Positions 7,282-16,274 of a DNA stretch of 64,000 bases are shown one piece after another. The DNA is taken from positions 1 to 64,000 of the forward strand of contig NZ_JBNCAN010000021.1 in NCBI RefSeq assembly GCF_049808615.1, read 5' to 3'. The DNA is from Modicisalibacter sp049808615 (GTDB taxonomy: Bacteria; Pseudomonadota; Gammaproteobacteria; Pseudomonadales; Halomonadaceae). Every line of letters begins with the position of its first letter. Position 1 is the first letter of the stretch. The notes under the pieces were generated by a model, which had not been told where the DNA came from, searched no databases, and saw only the letters and a list, made by a program, of their open reading frames with translations. The translations under genes were made by a program, and so were the position numbers.

Positions 7282-9066
7282 TTATGGCTTATAACGATAG
7301 TAACTTTCGATGGCGTCTCGAGTAATGATACCGGAAATCCGCTGTATCGTCGGCGCCGTCGTATGATGAACGTAGAGCGCATCCACACCGTATTCATTCA
7401 AGCGCTCGAAGGCTTCGTTGAGAGTCGCCTGCAGATGAATAGGCGCCAGTTCCAGACGCTGGCCGGGCACTTCAAGCAGATCGAAGGTCTCCTCCCCGGC
7501 CATTTCTTCATCGAGCAGCGCCCGGGCTAGATCGGCGGCCTTCAAGCCAATCGGAGTCTTCTCCTCGCTGGAGCGGGTGATCACTAACCAGGTAGGTTCA
7601 CCTTCGAGCAGGGTTTGTGCCTGCTCACGGCTGATCTTGCGCTGAGTTTGCTCCACGCTGCGCTCCATCACCGCGGGCACCGCCACCCGGGAAAGCACCT
7701 GACGCAAGGGATGCTGCAGCAGATGCATGCCATTTTGCGTCTGCGCGATAAAGAATCCCTGGCAGCGGCACAGTTGGCGGACGGTGAGTCCAGCCACGAC
7801 CACGCTGAGCATGCCGGGCAGGATAATGTTGGGATTGTGGGTCAGTTCAAGCAGTGCCATCAGCGCCGCCAGCGGTGCCTGCAGAACGGCACCCATCATC
7901 GCCGCCATGCCGAGCATGGCATAAACCTCGGGCCCCGAGGCTAGCGTCGGCATCAATACGGCGCCGACCATGCCGCACAAGGTGCCGACGGCGGCCCCGA
8001 CGACCAATACGGGCCCGATGATGCTGACTGGGATGCCGCAGGCAACGGTAATCGCCGTCAGCAACAGCTTGCCGATGGCCACCGCGACCAGCACATCGAG
8101 GGGTAACGTCGACGTCAGCGTCAATTCCAGGGTATCGTATCCCATGCCTTGTACCTGGGGATACCACCAGGCGACCCCCCCGACCAGCAGGCCGACCAGC
8201 AGAAAACGCAGCCACTTGGGAATATGCTGGAGACGCTCCCCACTCCGGGCCACACGCACGAATAGCCCCGCCAGCAGCCCGATGAATAGTCCACTGACCA
8301 CGATCCAGGGCAAATCCATCAGCGATTGCAGGTGCAGACTGGGGATATTGAAGGCGGGTTCTGGACCATACACGATCTGCGCCACCACCGCCCCCATGCT
8401 CGAGGCCAGGATCACCGGGATGAAACCGACAATGGTGTACTCCATCACCACCACCTCCATGGCGAAGATGACGCCGGCGATCGGCGTGTTGAAGGAAGCG
8501 GCGATACCCGCCGCGGTGCCACAGGCCACCAGCACCCGCATGCTGTTGTGCGGCAGACGCAATCGCTGACCGATGCCGCAGGCCGCCGCAGCCCCCAGAT
8601 GAATAGCCGGTCCTTCACGACCCGCCGAGAGTCCGCCGAGCACCGACACCAGGCCGACCCACCATTGAGTCAGCCAGTTACGCAGTGGAAACTTGCCCTG
8701 ATGATAGGCCAGACGTTCGATGACATGCGCCACGCCGATCTTGCGCGCCGCCGGGGGCTGGCGCCACATCCAGATACCGATCAATGCCACGGCAAGCAGT
8801 GGCAGGGCACTGCGTCCCAGGGCGGGCAAGGCCTCGAAGGCCTCGTAGTCGCCTCCCGGCATGAAGGCCAGCCCCCCGAGGCTCAGCAATAGGCGAAACA
8901 GCACCATCAGCACGCCGGTGGTCAACCCCGAAACCACGCCCAGCACGCAGAGTTGCGGCAACGCATCGACATTCGCCAAGCGGCGTCGGAAGCGTTCGAG
9001 ACTAAAATCTGGAAAAGGAAAACGGGGCAAGTGAAGGTCCTTGTACCAAAGCAGCGTCTTTGCCAT
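7282..9066 (-). CDS. ClC-family chloride channel/transporter with C-terminal CBS region
   Basis: A 594-aa ClC protein with many hydrophobic helices. The family signature GREGPAIHLGAAAACGIGQ contains the gating Glu. GIAASFNTPIAGVIFAMEVV is the second conserved block, and a third hydrophobic block lies near MGAVLQAPLAALMALLELT. From about residue 460 a cytoplasmic tail resembles paired CBS domains. The usual GSGIP chloride-selectivity motif is not seen before the GREGP helix; that segment reads RKIGVAHV. So it is a divergent ClC and anion specificity should not be assumed. The gene is divergent from argC and lies 32 nt upstream of hemJ in the same direction. Confidence 0.85.
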   Translation of the reverse strand: MAKTLLWYKDLHLPRFPFPDFSLERFRRRLANVDALPQLCVLGVVSGLTTGVLMVLFRLLLSLGGLAFMPGGDYEAFEALPALGRSALPLLAVALIGIWMWRQPPAARKIGVAHVIERLAYHQGKFPLRNWLTQWWVGLVSVLGGLSAGREGPAIHLGAAAACGIGQRLRLPHNSMRVLVACGTAAGIAASFNTPIAGVIFAMEVVVMEYTIVGFIPVILASSMGAVVAQIVYGPEPAFNIPSLHLQSLMDLPWIVVSGLFIGLLAGLFVRVARSGERLQHIPKWLRFLLVGLLVGGVAWWYPQVQGMGYDTLELTLTSTLPLDVLVAVAIGKLLLTAITVACGIPVSIIGPVLVVGAAVGTLCGMVGAVLMPTLASGPEVYAMLGMAAMMGAVLQAPLAALMALLELTHNPNIILPGMLSVVVAGLTVRQLCRCQGFFIAQTQNGMHLLQHPLRQVLSRVAVPAVMERSVEQTQRKISREQAQTLLEGEPTWLVITRSSEEKTPIGLKAADLARALLDEEMAGEETFDLLEVPGQRLELAPIHLQATLNEAFERLNEYGVDALYVHHTTAPTIQRISGIITRDAIESYYRYKP

Positions 9067-9188
9067 CGCCCGGCGATAAGCAGATCCTGTTAGAAATGCC
9101 TAGACTCACTTATGTATCATATTCCTCGGGTAGCGTCTCATGCCAGAAAGCTGCTCAGCCCATTACAGTCCCTATGCAGGAGAGTACA

Positions 9189-10223
9189 GTGATCAAGGTC
9201 GGTATCGTCGGCGGCACCGGTTATACGGGGGTCGAGCTTCTGCGTCTGTTGGCGCAGCATCCTGAGGTGAATGTCGATGTCATCACCTCGCGCTCGGAAG
9301 AAGGAATCGGTGTCAGTGAACTCTATCCCAACCTGCGCGGGCATTATGACTCATTACGCTTCAGCATCCCCGATACTGCGCGCTTGGCAGCCTGTGATGC
9401 GGTGTTTTTCGCGACACCGCACGGTGTGGCGCATGCACTGGCCGGCGAACTGCTCGAACGCGGTACCCGGGTAATCGATCTGTCTGCGGATTTTCGTCTC
9501 ACCGATGCTGACGAATGGGCGCGCTGGTACGACCAACCCCACGGTGCACCGCAACTGCTCAAGGATGCGATTTATGGATTGCCCGAGGTCAATCGTGAGG
9601 CGATTCGCGATGCGCGGCTGGTCGCCGTCCCGGGTTGCTATCCCACCGCGGTGCAATTGGGTCTACTGCCTCTGCTCGAAAATAATCTGATCGATGTCGA
9701 TCATGTGATTGCCGATTGCAAATCCGGCGTCACTGGGGCAGGTCGTGGCGCCAAGGTATCCTCTCTGCTAGCCGAAGCCAGCGAATCGATGAAGTCCTAT
9801 GGCGCTTCGGGCCATCGCCATCTGCCGGAAATACGCCAGGGATTGGTGCGCGCCGCTGGTGGCCCGGTAGCGCTCACCTTCGTGCCGCATCTGACGCCGA
9901 TGATCCGTGGCATCCATGCCACCCTCTACGGCCGCTTGACCGACACCGAGTGCGATCTTCAGACGCTGTTCGAAAAGCGCTTCGCCGATGAACCGGCGGT
10001 GGATGTCATGCCTGCCGGCAGCCATCCGGAAACGCGCAGCGTGAAAGGCGCCAATCTGTGTCGTCTGGCGGTGCATCGCCCTGCAGGCGGCGATACCGTG
10101 GTGGTACTGTCGGTGATCGACAACCTGGTCAAGGGCGCTTCGGGGCAGGCGATACAGAACCTCAACCTGATGTTCGGCTTCGACGAGATGACCGGCATGC
10201 AGGCACCAGCGCTATTGCCCTGA
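9189..10223 (+). CDS. argC: N-acetyl-gamma-glutamyl-phosphate reductase
   Basis: ArgC makes N-acetylglutamate semialdehyde from the acyl phosphate using NADPH, the third step of arginine synthesis. I choose the GTG at 9189 because AGGAGA lies 5 nt upstream and it gives the family's 344 residues starting VIKVGIVGGTGYTGVELLR, the nucleotide-binding motif. An in-frame ATG at 9060 would add 43 unrelated residues. The catalytic cysteine is C150 in VAVPGCYPTAVQLG. It is transcribed away from the ClC gene and followed by erpA with its own promoter. Confidence 0.95.
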   Translation: MIKVGIVGGTGYTGVELLRLLAQHPEVNVDVITSRSEEGIGVSELYPNLRGHYDSLRFSIPDTARLAACDAVFFATPHGVAHALAGELLERGTRVIDLSADFRLTDADEWARWYDQPHGAPQLLKDAIYGLPEVNREAIRDARLVAVPGCYPTAVQLGLLPLLENNLIDVDHVIADCKSGVTGAGRGAKVSSLLAEASESMKSYGASGHRHLPEIRQGLVRAAGGPVALTFVPHLTPMIRGIHATLYGRLTDTECDLQTLFEKRFADEPAVDVMPAGSHPETRSVKGANLCRLAVHRPAGGDTVVVLSVIDNLVKGASGQAIQNLNLMFGFDEMTGMQAPALLP

Positions 10224-10252
10224 GCTCGAAATAGGTCCCGAGGCAAGTAAAG

Positions 10253-10282
10253 TTGACCCTTTTACTAGGGTTTAGGGATAAT
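10253..10282 (+). promoter_or_regulatory. Sigma-70-type promoter for erpA
   Basis: TTGACC at 10253-10258 and GATAAT at 10277-10282 are separated by 18 nt, each one base from consensus. They lie 39 nt or more upstream of the erpA start, in the 97-nt gap after argC. Confidence 0.6.
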
Positions 10283-10320
10283 GGAACAGTGTGTCAATTC
10301 AGCTTAACGGAGGCCCTTTT

Positions 10321-10674
10321 ATGAGTGGTGTCGCATCTTTCGCTCCCACGCCGCTACTGCTCACAGATGCCGCCGTGCGTCGCCTTCGTGCCCTGGCGGC
10401 CGAAGAGGGTAACGCAGCCCTCAAGTTGCGTGTCTTCGTCACCGGCGGCGGCTGCTCGGGGTTTCAGTATGGCTTTGATTTTGCCGAGCAGACCGCAGCA
10501 GACGATACCCTGATCGAAATCGACGATGTCGGCATGGTCGTCGATCCGCTTTCCTATCAGTATCTGGTCGGTTCCACCGTGGATTTCGAAGAGGGTCTGG
10601 CCGGCGCGCGTTTCGTGATCAAAAACCCCAATGCCACCTCGACCTGCGGCTGTGGCGCTTCGTTCATGGTGTAA
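10321..10674 (+). CDS. erpA: Iron-sulfur cluster insertion protein ErpA (A-type carrier)
   Basis: A 117-aa A-type carrier that delivers Fe-S clusters to apoproteins such as IspG. The three conserved ligands are present: C45 in GGGCSGFQYGF and C109/C111 in the C-terminal CGCGASF. The start at 10321 is supported by ACGGAGG 7 nt upstream, in preference to an in-frame ATG-less extension back to 10291. It stands between argC and an amino-acid ABC transporter, with no obvious operon partners. Confidence 0.94.
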   Translation: MSGVASFAPTPLLLTDAAVRRLRALAAEEGNAALKLRVFVTGGGCSGFQYGFDFAEQTAADDTLIEIDDVGMVVDPLSYQYLVGSTVDFEEGLAGARFVIKNPNATSTCGCGASFMV

Positions 10675-10766
10675 GCACGGTGTAAGAACACATCTTGACG
10701 GCTCCCCCGTAACTCGCCAAGGTAAAAGGCGCGTTACACAAACAACACATCAAATCGGGGAACGCT

Positions 10767-11534
10767 ATGAATAGTGATATGTTGAAAGGAGTTTCTCTGG
10801 GTTTGGCTTTGATCGTAGGTCTGAGCCTTGCGAGCAGCGCCTCGGCAGAAACGCTGCAAGCCGCCACGGATCCAAGTTTCGTCCCTTTCGAAATGATGGA
10901 TCAAGAAAGTGGTGAGATGGTCGGTTTCGATATGGATATCCTGGACGAGGTCGCCAAGCGAGCCGGCTTTGAGGTCGATCTGCGTACCATGGACTTCAAC
11001 GGTATCATCCCCGCCGTGCAGACCGGCAATGTCGATCTGGCTATTGCCGGCATCACCATCACCGATGAGCGCGAGGAGATCGTCGATTTCAGCGATCCCT
11101 ACTACGACTCGGGCCTGCGTATTCTGGTATCCGCCAACAACGAGGAGATCGAGGAAGTCGATGATCTCGAGGGCATGCGTATCGGTACCAAGATCGGCTC
11201 CACCAGCTACGACTATCTGCAGAAGAACCTCGGTGACAGTGCCGAGATCACTCCCTACCCCGGGAGTTCCGACATGTACATGGCCTTGATGGGCGGCAGT
11301 GTCGATGCGGTCTTCTATGATGCGCCCAATGTCGGCTACTTCTCTCAAACCAAGGGCGAAGGGCGGGTAAAGACCGTCGGACCGCTCTACGAAGGCCAAC
11401 AGTATGGTATCGCCTTCGCCAATGGCAGCCAGTGGGTGGAACCCGCCAACAAGGCGCTCGCCGAGATGCGTGAAGATGGCACCTACGACGAGATTCACAA
11501 GAAGTGGTTCGGTGAGGCATCCACTACCGAATAA
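10767..11534 (+). CDS. Amino-acid ABC transporter periplasmic binding protein
   Basis: A 255-aa family-3 solute-binding protein. It has a signal peptide (GLALIVGLSLASSASA-E, cleavage near 27) and the typical fold landmarks: TDPSFVPFEM at the mature N-terminus, GFDMDILDEVAKRAG, DLAIAGITITDEREEIVDFSDPYY, and a tail like YDEIHKKWFG. It captures a polar amino acid, probably Gln, Arg or similar, in the periplasm. It is first in a three-gene set with the permease and ATPase that follow, and a hairpin after it would favour higher binding-protein levels. The precise ligand cannot be read from sequence. Confidence 0.92.
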   Translation: MNSDMLKGVSLGLALIVGLSLASSASAETLQAATDPSFVPFEMMDQESGEMVGFDMDILDEVAKRAGFEVDLRTMDFNGIIPAVQTGNVDLAIAGITITDEREEIVDFSDPYYDSGLRILVSANNEEIEEVDDLEGMRIGTKIGSTSYDYLQKNLGDSAEITPYPGSSDMYMALMGGSVDAVFYDAPNVGYFSQTKGEGRVKTVGPLYEGQQYGIAFANGSQWVEPANKALAEMREDGTYDEIHKKWFGEASTTE

Positions 11535-11565
11535 GACGGATAAGTAGCGCTCACGCTCCTGAAAC

Positions 11566-11596
11566 GAGGCCGGGTCGACCGTATGCACCCGGCCTC
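11566..11596 (+). terminator. Hairpin between binding-protein and permease genes
   Basis: A perfect 10-bp stem, GAGGCCGGGT with ACCCGGCCTC and an 11-nt loop, followed by only a weak T run. It sits in the 124-nt gap and probably acts as a partial terminator or mRNA 3'-end stabiliser, as often seen after binding-protein genes in ABC operons. Confidence 0.6.
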
Positions 11597-11658
11597 TTGG
11601 CATTGCCATTCATAAAGGGCGAGTACGACAAACAGTATCCTTGCCCGGAGGCCCCCAC

Positions 11659-12330
11659 GTGGATGTAACATTCCAATTCGATTGGCAGGCGGCTATCGCC
11701 TCCATTCCCTACCTGCTCGAGGGTATTCCCTGGACGCTGTTGATCTCCTTCGGCGGTTTGGCCATCGGTTTCGTCATCGGCATCGTCTTCGGGCTCGCCC
11801 GCATCAGCCCCATTCCATTGCTACGCTGGCCCGCGATTGCCTACATCGAAATCTTTCGTGGCACGCCAGTACTGGTTCAGGTGTTGTTCATCTTCTATGG
11901 CCTGCCGCAACTGCTCGGAGGCCCGATCAATGCATTGACTGCAGGCATCGCGGCCATCGCGCTCAACGCCGGTGCCTATATCTCCGAGATCGTGCGTGGT
12001 GGCGTACAGTCGATCGAGAAGGGCCAACGTGAAGCCGGGCTCTCCCTGGGCCTGTCTCGCACCCAGGCATTTCGCTACATCATTTGGCCCCAGGCCCTTC
12101 GCCGCATGATTCCCGCGCTGGGTAATCAGGGCATCGTCAGTATCAAGGACACTTCGCTGTTCTCGGTGATCGGGGTCGGCGAGTTGGTACGTCAGGGCCA
12201 AGTCTATATCGCCACTACCTTCACCGCCCTCGAAGTCTATTTTATGGTGGCGTTGATGTATCTTGCCATCACCTTGAGCCTCTCGCTTGCATTGCGTCAG
12301 CTTGAACGCCGCGGCCTGGTCGGACAGTGA
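11659..12330 (+). CDS. Amino-acid ABC transporter permease
   Basis: A 223-aa inner-membrane permease of the HisM/GlnP class with about five hydrophobic helices. The family's EAA loop is visible as REAGLSLGLSRTQAFRYIIWPQALRRMIPAL, which contacts the ATPase. EIFRGTPVLVQVLF is the conserved N-terminal block. The GTG start at 11659 has GGAGG 7 nt upstream; a longer TTG-started version would include that Shine-Dalgarno. A single permease gene suggests a homodimer channel. Confidence 0.92.
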   Translation: MDVTFQFDWQAAIASIPYLLEGIPWTLLISFGGLAIGFVIGIVFGLARISPIPLLRWPAIAYIEIFRGTPVLVQVLFIFYGLPQLLGGPINALTAGIAAIALNAGAYISEIVRGGVQSIEKGQREAGLSLGLSRTQAFRYIIWPQALRRMIPALGNQGIVSIKDTSLFSVIGVGELVRQGQVYIATTFTALEVYFMVALMYLAITLSLSLALRQLERRGLVGQ

Positions 12331-12342
12331 GGAGGTTAAACG

Positions 12343-13104
12343 ATGAATGACGAGAAGAAGCCCCCCATGGTGCACATGGAGAAGGTCAACAAGCATTTCG
12401 GCAAGCTGCACGTGATGCGGGATATCGATCTCGAGGTGGCTCCAGGCGAAGTGGTGGTGATCGTCGGCGCCAGTGGCTCGGGCAAGTCGACGCTGATCCG
12501 CTGTGTCAATGGTCTGGAGGAATTCCAGGGCGGGCGTATTGAAGTCGATGGCAATGAACTGCTACCCGACGGCAAGAGCGGCAAATCGCTTCAGGCAGTG
12601 CGCACCGAGGTCGGCATGGTATTCCAGCAGTTCAACCTGTTCCCCCACCTCTCGGTCCTCGATAACGTGACCCTGGCGCCCATGAAGGTACGCAGTTGGT
12701 CCCGGGAAAAATCGCTGGAGACGGCCCATCGCCTTCTCGAGCGAGTCGGTATCGAGGATCAGGCCGACAAGTACCCCAGCCAGCTCTCCGGCGGTCAGCA
12801 GCAGCGTGTGGCCCTGGCTCGTGCCCTGGCCATGGAACCGCGGCTGATGCTCTTCGACGAGCCCACCTCGGCGCTGGACCCGGAGATGATCGGTGAGGTG
12901 CTCGATGCCATGCGCGAACTGGCCAGGGAGGGCATGACCATGATGATCGTCACCCACGAGATGGGCTTTGCCCGGGAAGTCGCCGATCGGGTGATCTTCG
13001 TACATGATGGCCAAATCGTCGAGGAGGGCCCCCCTCAAGAGGTCTTGGACAACCCCCGTCAGGAACGCACTCAATCCTTCCTTTCGCGAGTGCTCAAGCA
13101 CTGA
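12343..13104 (+). CDS. Amino-acid ABC transporter ATP-binding protein
   Basis: A 253-aa ATPase of the GlnQ/HisP family that powers uptake from the cytoplasmic face. Walker A GASGSGKST is near residue 43, the Q-loop is in VFQQFNLFPHLSV, the signature is LSGGQQQR, Walker B with catalytic Glu is LMLFDEPTSALDPE, and the switch His is in IVTHEM. It starts 12 nt after the permease with a strong AGGAGG site. A strong terminator follows. Confidence 0.94.
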   Translation: MNDEKKPPMVHMEKVNKHFGKLHVMRDIDLEVAPGEVVVIVGASGSGKSTLIRCVNGLEEFQGGRIEVDGNELLPDGKSGKSLQAVRTEVGMVFQQFNLFPHLSVLDNVTLAPMKVRSWSREKSLETAHRLLERVGIEDQADKYPSQLSGGQQQRVALARALAMEPRLMLFDEPTSALDPEMIGEVLDAMRELAREGMTMMIVTHEMGFAREVADRVIFVHDGQIVEEGPPQEVLDNPRQERTQSFLSRVLKH

Positions 13105-13128
13105 CGATAAAAGCGTCACCTCTCTTGG

Positions 13129-13161
13129 GTTCGTCCGTCTGACCCGGACGAACTCTCTTTC
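13129..13161 (+). terminator. Intrinsic terminator of the amino-acid ABC operon
   Basis: A perfect 9-bp stem GTTCGTCCG / CGGACGAAC with a 7-nt loop at 13129-13153, followed by a T-rich TCTCTTT tail, 24 nt after the ATPase stop. Confidence 0.8.
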
Positions 13162-13193
13162 AGATGTTTTCCCGCCAATTTGTCTTCAAAAAG

Positions 13194-13214
13194 TGCCTCA
13201 CAGGCAGTTTTTTT
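13194..13214 (+). terminator. Second small hairpin with T7 run before the origin
   Basis: TGCCT-CAC-AGGCA followed by G and a run of seven T. It lies just left of the DnaA-box cluster and may stop leftover transcription from entering the origin. The stem is short. Confidence 0.5.
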
Positions 13215-13218
13215 GCCC

Positions 13219-13617
13219 TGTGGACAACACTTCTTGCCAATCTCGCGAATTTGTCTTGAAGCGCCCGTCATTGCTGCGATTCGCGACATTGCATGGGCTT
13301 GTTGATCACCCTGCTCATAGCGACGGTATCCAGCGGTGGATAATACGAGGATGGATGCCCTTGTGCATAACAGGGCATTTCATCCACAGCCTCAGCGACG
13401 GTTGTACGCACCCTGAAAACTGCTTCTCCAACCATTGGTTAACATTTTTAAATATTGATTTAATTGAATTTTAATGGCTTATCCACAAAAAATGTCCACA
13501 CCAATAAACACAACAGTAACAGAACTTCTTTATTTCTATTCTATTTTTATATTATTGCATGACGGCATCGTTGATCGTGTGACATCGAATGTGGAAAACC
13601 CCTGACGGTTACCCACA
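13219..13617. other. oriC: Probable chromosomal replication origin (oriC)
   Basis: The 587-nt gene-free interval before mnmG holds a DnaA-box cluster. Exact matches to TTATNCACA are at 13362-13370 (as TGTGCATAA) and 13479-13487 (TTATCCACA). One-mismatch boxes are at 13219-13227, 13335-13343, 13380-13388, 13590-13598 and 13609-13617. Two strongly AT-rich blocks, about 13436-13478 and 13500-13558, are candidates for the unwinding element. GATC sites are also present, though not in the density of the E. coli origin. The setting, upstream of mnmG with parAB nearby, matches E. coli-type origin placement. dnaA itself is not in the window, so a second origin-like region beside dnaA cannot be excluded. 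Confidence 0.72.
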
Positions 13618-13630
13618 AGAACGTTATACT
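13602..13630 (+). promoter_or_regulatory. Promoter of mnmG overlapping a DnaA box
   Basis: CTGACG (13602-13607), a 17-nt spacer and TATACT (13625-13630) upstream of mnmG. The spacer contains the near-consensus DnaA box TTACCCACA, so DnaA binding could influence transcription away from the origin. Confidence 0.5.
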
Positions 13631-13691
13631 GCTCGGCTAGATTTTCTTCACCGATCAAACGGACGCCGTCAGGCGCAAGTCGAGGTACACC

Positions 13692-15596
13692 TTGGATTAC
13701 CCCAACCGCTTTGACGTCATCGTCATCGGCGGTGGTCATGCGGGAACAGAAGCCGCACTGGCCGCTGCTCGCATGGGCTGTCAGACCCTTCTGCTGACGC
13801 ACAACATCGAGACTCTCGGCCAGATGTCCTGCAATCCCGCCATCGGCGGTATCGGCAAGAGTCATCTGGTCAAGGAGATCGATGCCCTCGGCGGTGCCAT
13901 GGCACTGGCCACGGATCAGGGGGGTATCCAGTTTCGGGTCCTCAATGCGCGCAAAGGGCCGGCGGTCAGGGCGACTCGGGCCCAGGCAGACCGCGTGCGC
14001 TACAAGGCGTCGATTCGGGGAATGCTCGAAAACCAGCCCAATCTGACCCTGTTCCAGCAAGGGGTGGACGATCTGATCGTTGAAGGCGACACGGTGCGCG
14101 GTGCCGTGACCCAGACAGGTATCCGCTTCCATGCCGAGACCGTGGTGCTGTGTACCGGCACCTTCCTGGGTGGGGTCATCCATATCGGTCTCGATCATCA
14201 CAGCGGTGGCCGTGCCGGCGACCCGCCCGCCAATGCCCTAGCGCAACGTCTGCGTGCCTTGCCATTCCGGGTCGATCGCCTGAAAACCGGCACACCGCCG
14301 CGGCTGGATGCCAAGAGCCTCGATTTCTTGAATCTCGAGGAGCAGCCCGGAGACTCGCCAACACCGGTGATGTCCTATCTGGGTCATCGTGAGATGCATC
14401 CGCGCCAGGTAAAGTGCCACGTTGCACATACCAACCAGCGCACTCACGAGATCATCCTCGCCAATCTCGATCGCTCACCGATGTACTCCGATGCAGGATC
14501 GATCGGGGGTGTGGGGCCACGTTACTGCCCCTCCATCGAGGACAAGGTGCATCGTTTTGCCGACAAGCAGAGCCACCAGATCTTCATCGAACCGGAGGGC
14601 CTTGATACCCACGAGCTCTACCCCAACGGTATTTCTACCTCGCTGCCCTTCGATGTGCAGCTCCAGGTGGTACGCTCGATCGCAGGCTTCGAAAATGCGC
14701 ATATCACCCGGCCTGGGTATGCCATCGAATACGATTTCTTCGATCCCCGGGATCTCAAACACTCCCTGGAAACCCGATTTATTCACAACCTGTTCTTCGC
14801 CGGCCAGATCAACGGCACTACCGGCTACGAGGAGGCCGGCGCTCAGGGACTGTTGGCAGGACTGAATGCCGCACGCCGTGCGCTGGGAGAGGAGAGCTGG
14901 TGTCCTCGGCGCGACGAGGCCTATCTGGGCGTGCTGGTCGACGATCTGATTACCCTGGGCACCCAGGAGCCTTACCGTATGTTCACGTCTCGCGCCGAGT
15001 ATCGCCTGCTGCTGCGCGAAGACAACGCCGACCTGCGGTTGACCGAGATGGGCCGCCGACTGGGGCTGGTCGACGATACTCGCTGGGATGCCTTCGTCAC
15101 CAAGCGCGAAGCGCTCGAACGCGAAAGCGCTCGTCTGCGCGAGACCTGGATTCAACCTGGCACCGTCGAAGCCGAACGACTAGCGACCAAGCTCGACAAG
15201 CCCTTGAACCGGGAATACACCCTGGCCGAGCTGCTCAAACGCCCGGAACTCGTCTACGCCGATGTCGCGTCCCTCAAGGGGGAGCCGGTCAGTGACGACC
15301 CTTGTGTGACCGAACAGGTTCAGATTCAGATCAAGTATCAGGGCTACATCGATCGCCAGCAGGACGAGATCGATAAGCTAAAGCGCCACGAGGCGACCCC
15401 CTTGCCCCAAGATCTGGATTACGATCGAGTCGAGGGGCTGTCCAACGAGATTCGGCAAAAACTTGGACAGGCTCGGCCCGAGACCCTGGCCCAGGCCGGT
15501 CGCATTTCCGGAGTGACGCCTGCAGCAGTCTCCATCTTGCTGATTCATCTTAAGAAACGTCGTCTGCTCGACAACCGGCCCGCGGAGAGTGCATGA
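13692..15596 (+). CDS. mnmG: tRNA uridine-5-carboxymethylaminomethyl modification enzyme, FAD subunit
   Basis: MnmG (GidA) works with MnmE to install the cmnm5 group on U34 of several tRNAs using FAD and folate. The 634-aa protein has the FAD motif VIGGGHAGTEAALAAARMG near residues 11-29, SCNPAIGGIGKSHLVKEIDALGG, and the C-terminal GIDA-type region ending near LLIHLKKR. It starts at a TTG at 13692 with GAGG upstream; the next in-frame Met lies beyond the FAD motif. It is the first gene right of the origin and overlaps rsmG by 4 nt. Confidence 0.96.
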   Translation: MDYPNRFDVIVIGGGHAGTEAALAAARMGCQTLLLTHNIETLGQMSCNPAIGGIGKSHLVKEIDALGGAMALATDQGGIQFRVLNARKGPAVRATRAQADRVRYKASIRGMLENQPNLTLFQQGVDDLIVEGDTVRGAVTQTGIRFHAETVVLCTGTFLGGVIHIGLDHHSGGRAGDPPANALAQRLRALPFRVDRLKTGTPPRLDAKSLDFLNLEEQPGDSPTPVMSYLGHREMHPRQVKCHVAHTNQRTHEIILANLDRSPMYSDAGSIGGVGPRYCPSIEDKVHRFADKQSHQIFIEPEGLDTHELYPNGISTSLPFDVQLQVVRSIAGFENAHITRPGYAIEYDFFDPRDLKHSLETRFIHNLFFAGQINGTTGYEEAGAQGLLAGLNAARRALGEESWCPRRDEAYLGVLVDDLITLGTQEPYRMFTSRAEYRLLLREDNADLRLTEMGRRLGLVDDTRWDAFVTKREALERESARLRETWIQPGTVEAERLATKLDKPLNREYTLAELLKRPELVYADVASLKGEPVSDDPCVTEQVQIQIKYQGYIDRQQDEIDKLKRHEATPLPQDLDYDRVEGLSNEIRQKLGQARPETLAQAGRISGVTPAAVSILLIHLKKRRLLDNRPAESA

Positions 15597-16222
15597 CCGC
15601 GAGCTGGGAGCAACGACTCGAAACAGGACTCACCCAACTGAGCATCGCGGCCGACGATCTAGCCCGACAACGGCTATCGTCGTTGCTTGCGTTGTTGCAC
15701 AAGTGGAACCGCGCCTATAACCTCACGGCGGTACGCTCGCTCGACGAGATGGTCATCAAGCATCTGCTCGACAGTGCTTCGGTATTGCCCGCCATCGCTG
15801 GTCCCAAACTGCTGGATGTAGGGGCGGGCTCGGGTTTTCCTGGGTTGGTGTTGGCGATTCTGAAGCCCGAGATCGATGTCACCTTGCTCGACAGCAATGG
15901 CAAGAAGGTGCGCTTTCAGCGTCAGGCTATCCTCGAGCTTGCATTGAACAACGTGACGCCGGTACAGCAGCGAGTCGAACAGTTCAACGCGCCTGGGTTT
16001 GATCAGGTGATTTCTCGTGCCTTCGCCAGTTTGACGGATTTCGTTGGCAAGACGAATCACCTTCTGAGTGAAAGGGGCGAATGGTTGGCCATGAAAGGGC
16101 GTATCAACGAAGAAGAGCTTGCCGGTTTGCCTGCCTCGGTTATCCTGCGGGAGCGGCGTGTTCTGGAAGTACCCGGTGACGAGGCGGATCGTCATCTGCT
16201 GAGACTTGAACGCATCGGCTAG
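15593..16222 (+). CDS. rsmG: 16S rRNA (guanine527-N7)-methyltransferase
   Basis: RsmG (GidB) methylates G527 of 16S rRNA with SAM; loss is known to give low-level streptomycin resistance. The 209-aa protein shows the SAM-binding motif LLDVGAGSGFPGLVLAI near residues 70-86 and KWNRAYNLTAVRSLDEMVIKHLLDS before it, both typical. Its ATG overlaps the mnmG stop in an ATGA arrangement, implying translational coupling. parA follows after 52 nt. Confidence 0.95.
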   Translation: MTASWEQRLETGLTQLSIAADDLARQRLSSLLALLHKWNRAYNLTAVRSLDEMVIKHLLDSASVLPAIAGPKLLDVGAGSGFPGLVLAILKPEIDVTLLDSNGKKVRFQRQAILELALNNVTPVQQRVEQFNAPGFDQVISRAFASLTDFVGKTNHLLSERGEWLAMKGRINEEELAGLPASVILRERRVLEVPGDEADRHLLRLERIG

Positions 16223-16274
16223 AAAGGCTCGTATGTGAAGCGAGTCGGGATCAACGTCGGTAAGGGAGTCATGC

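Noticed and set aside
13004..13474. 156-codon plus-strand frame across the origin gap
   Set aside because: It begins inside the ABC ATPase gene, crosses a strong terminator and DnaA boxes, and has no domain features.
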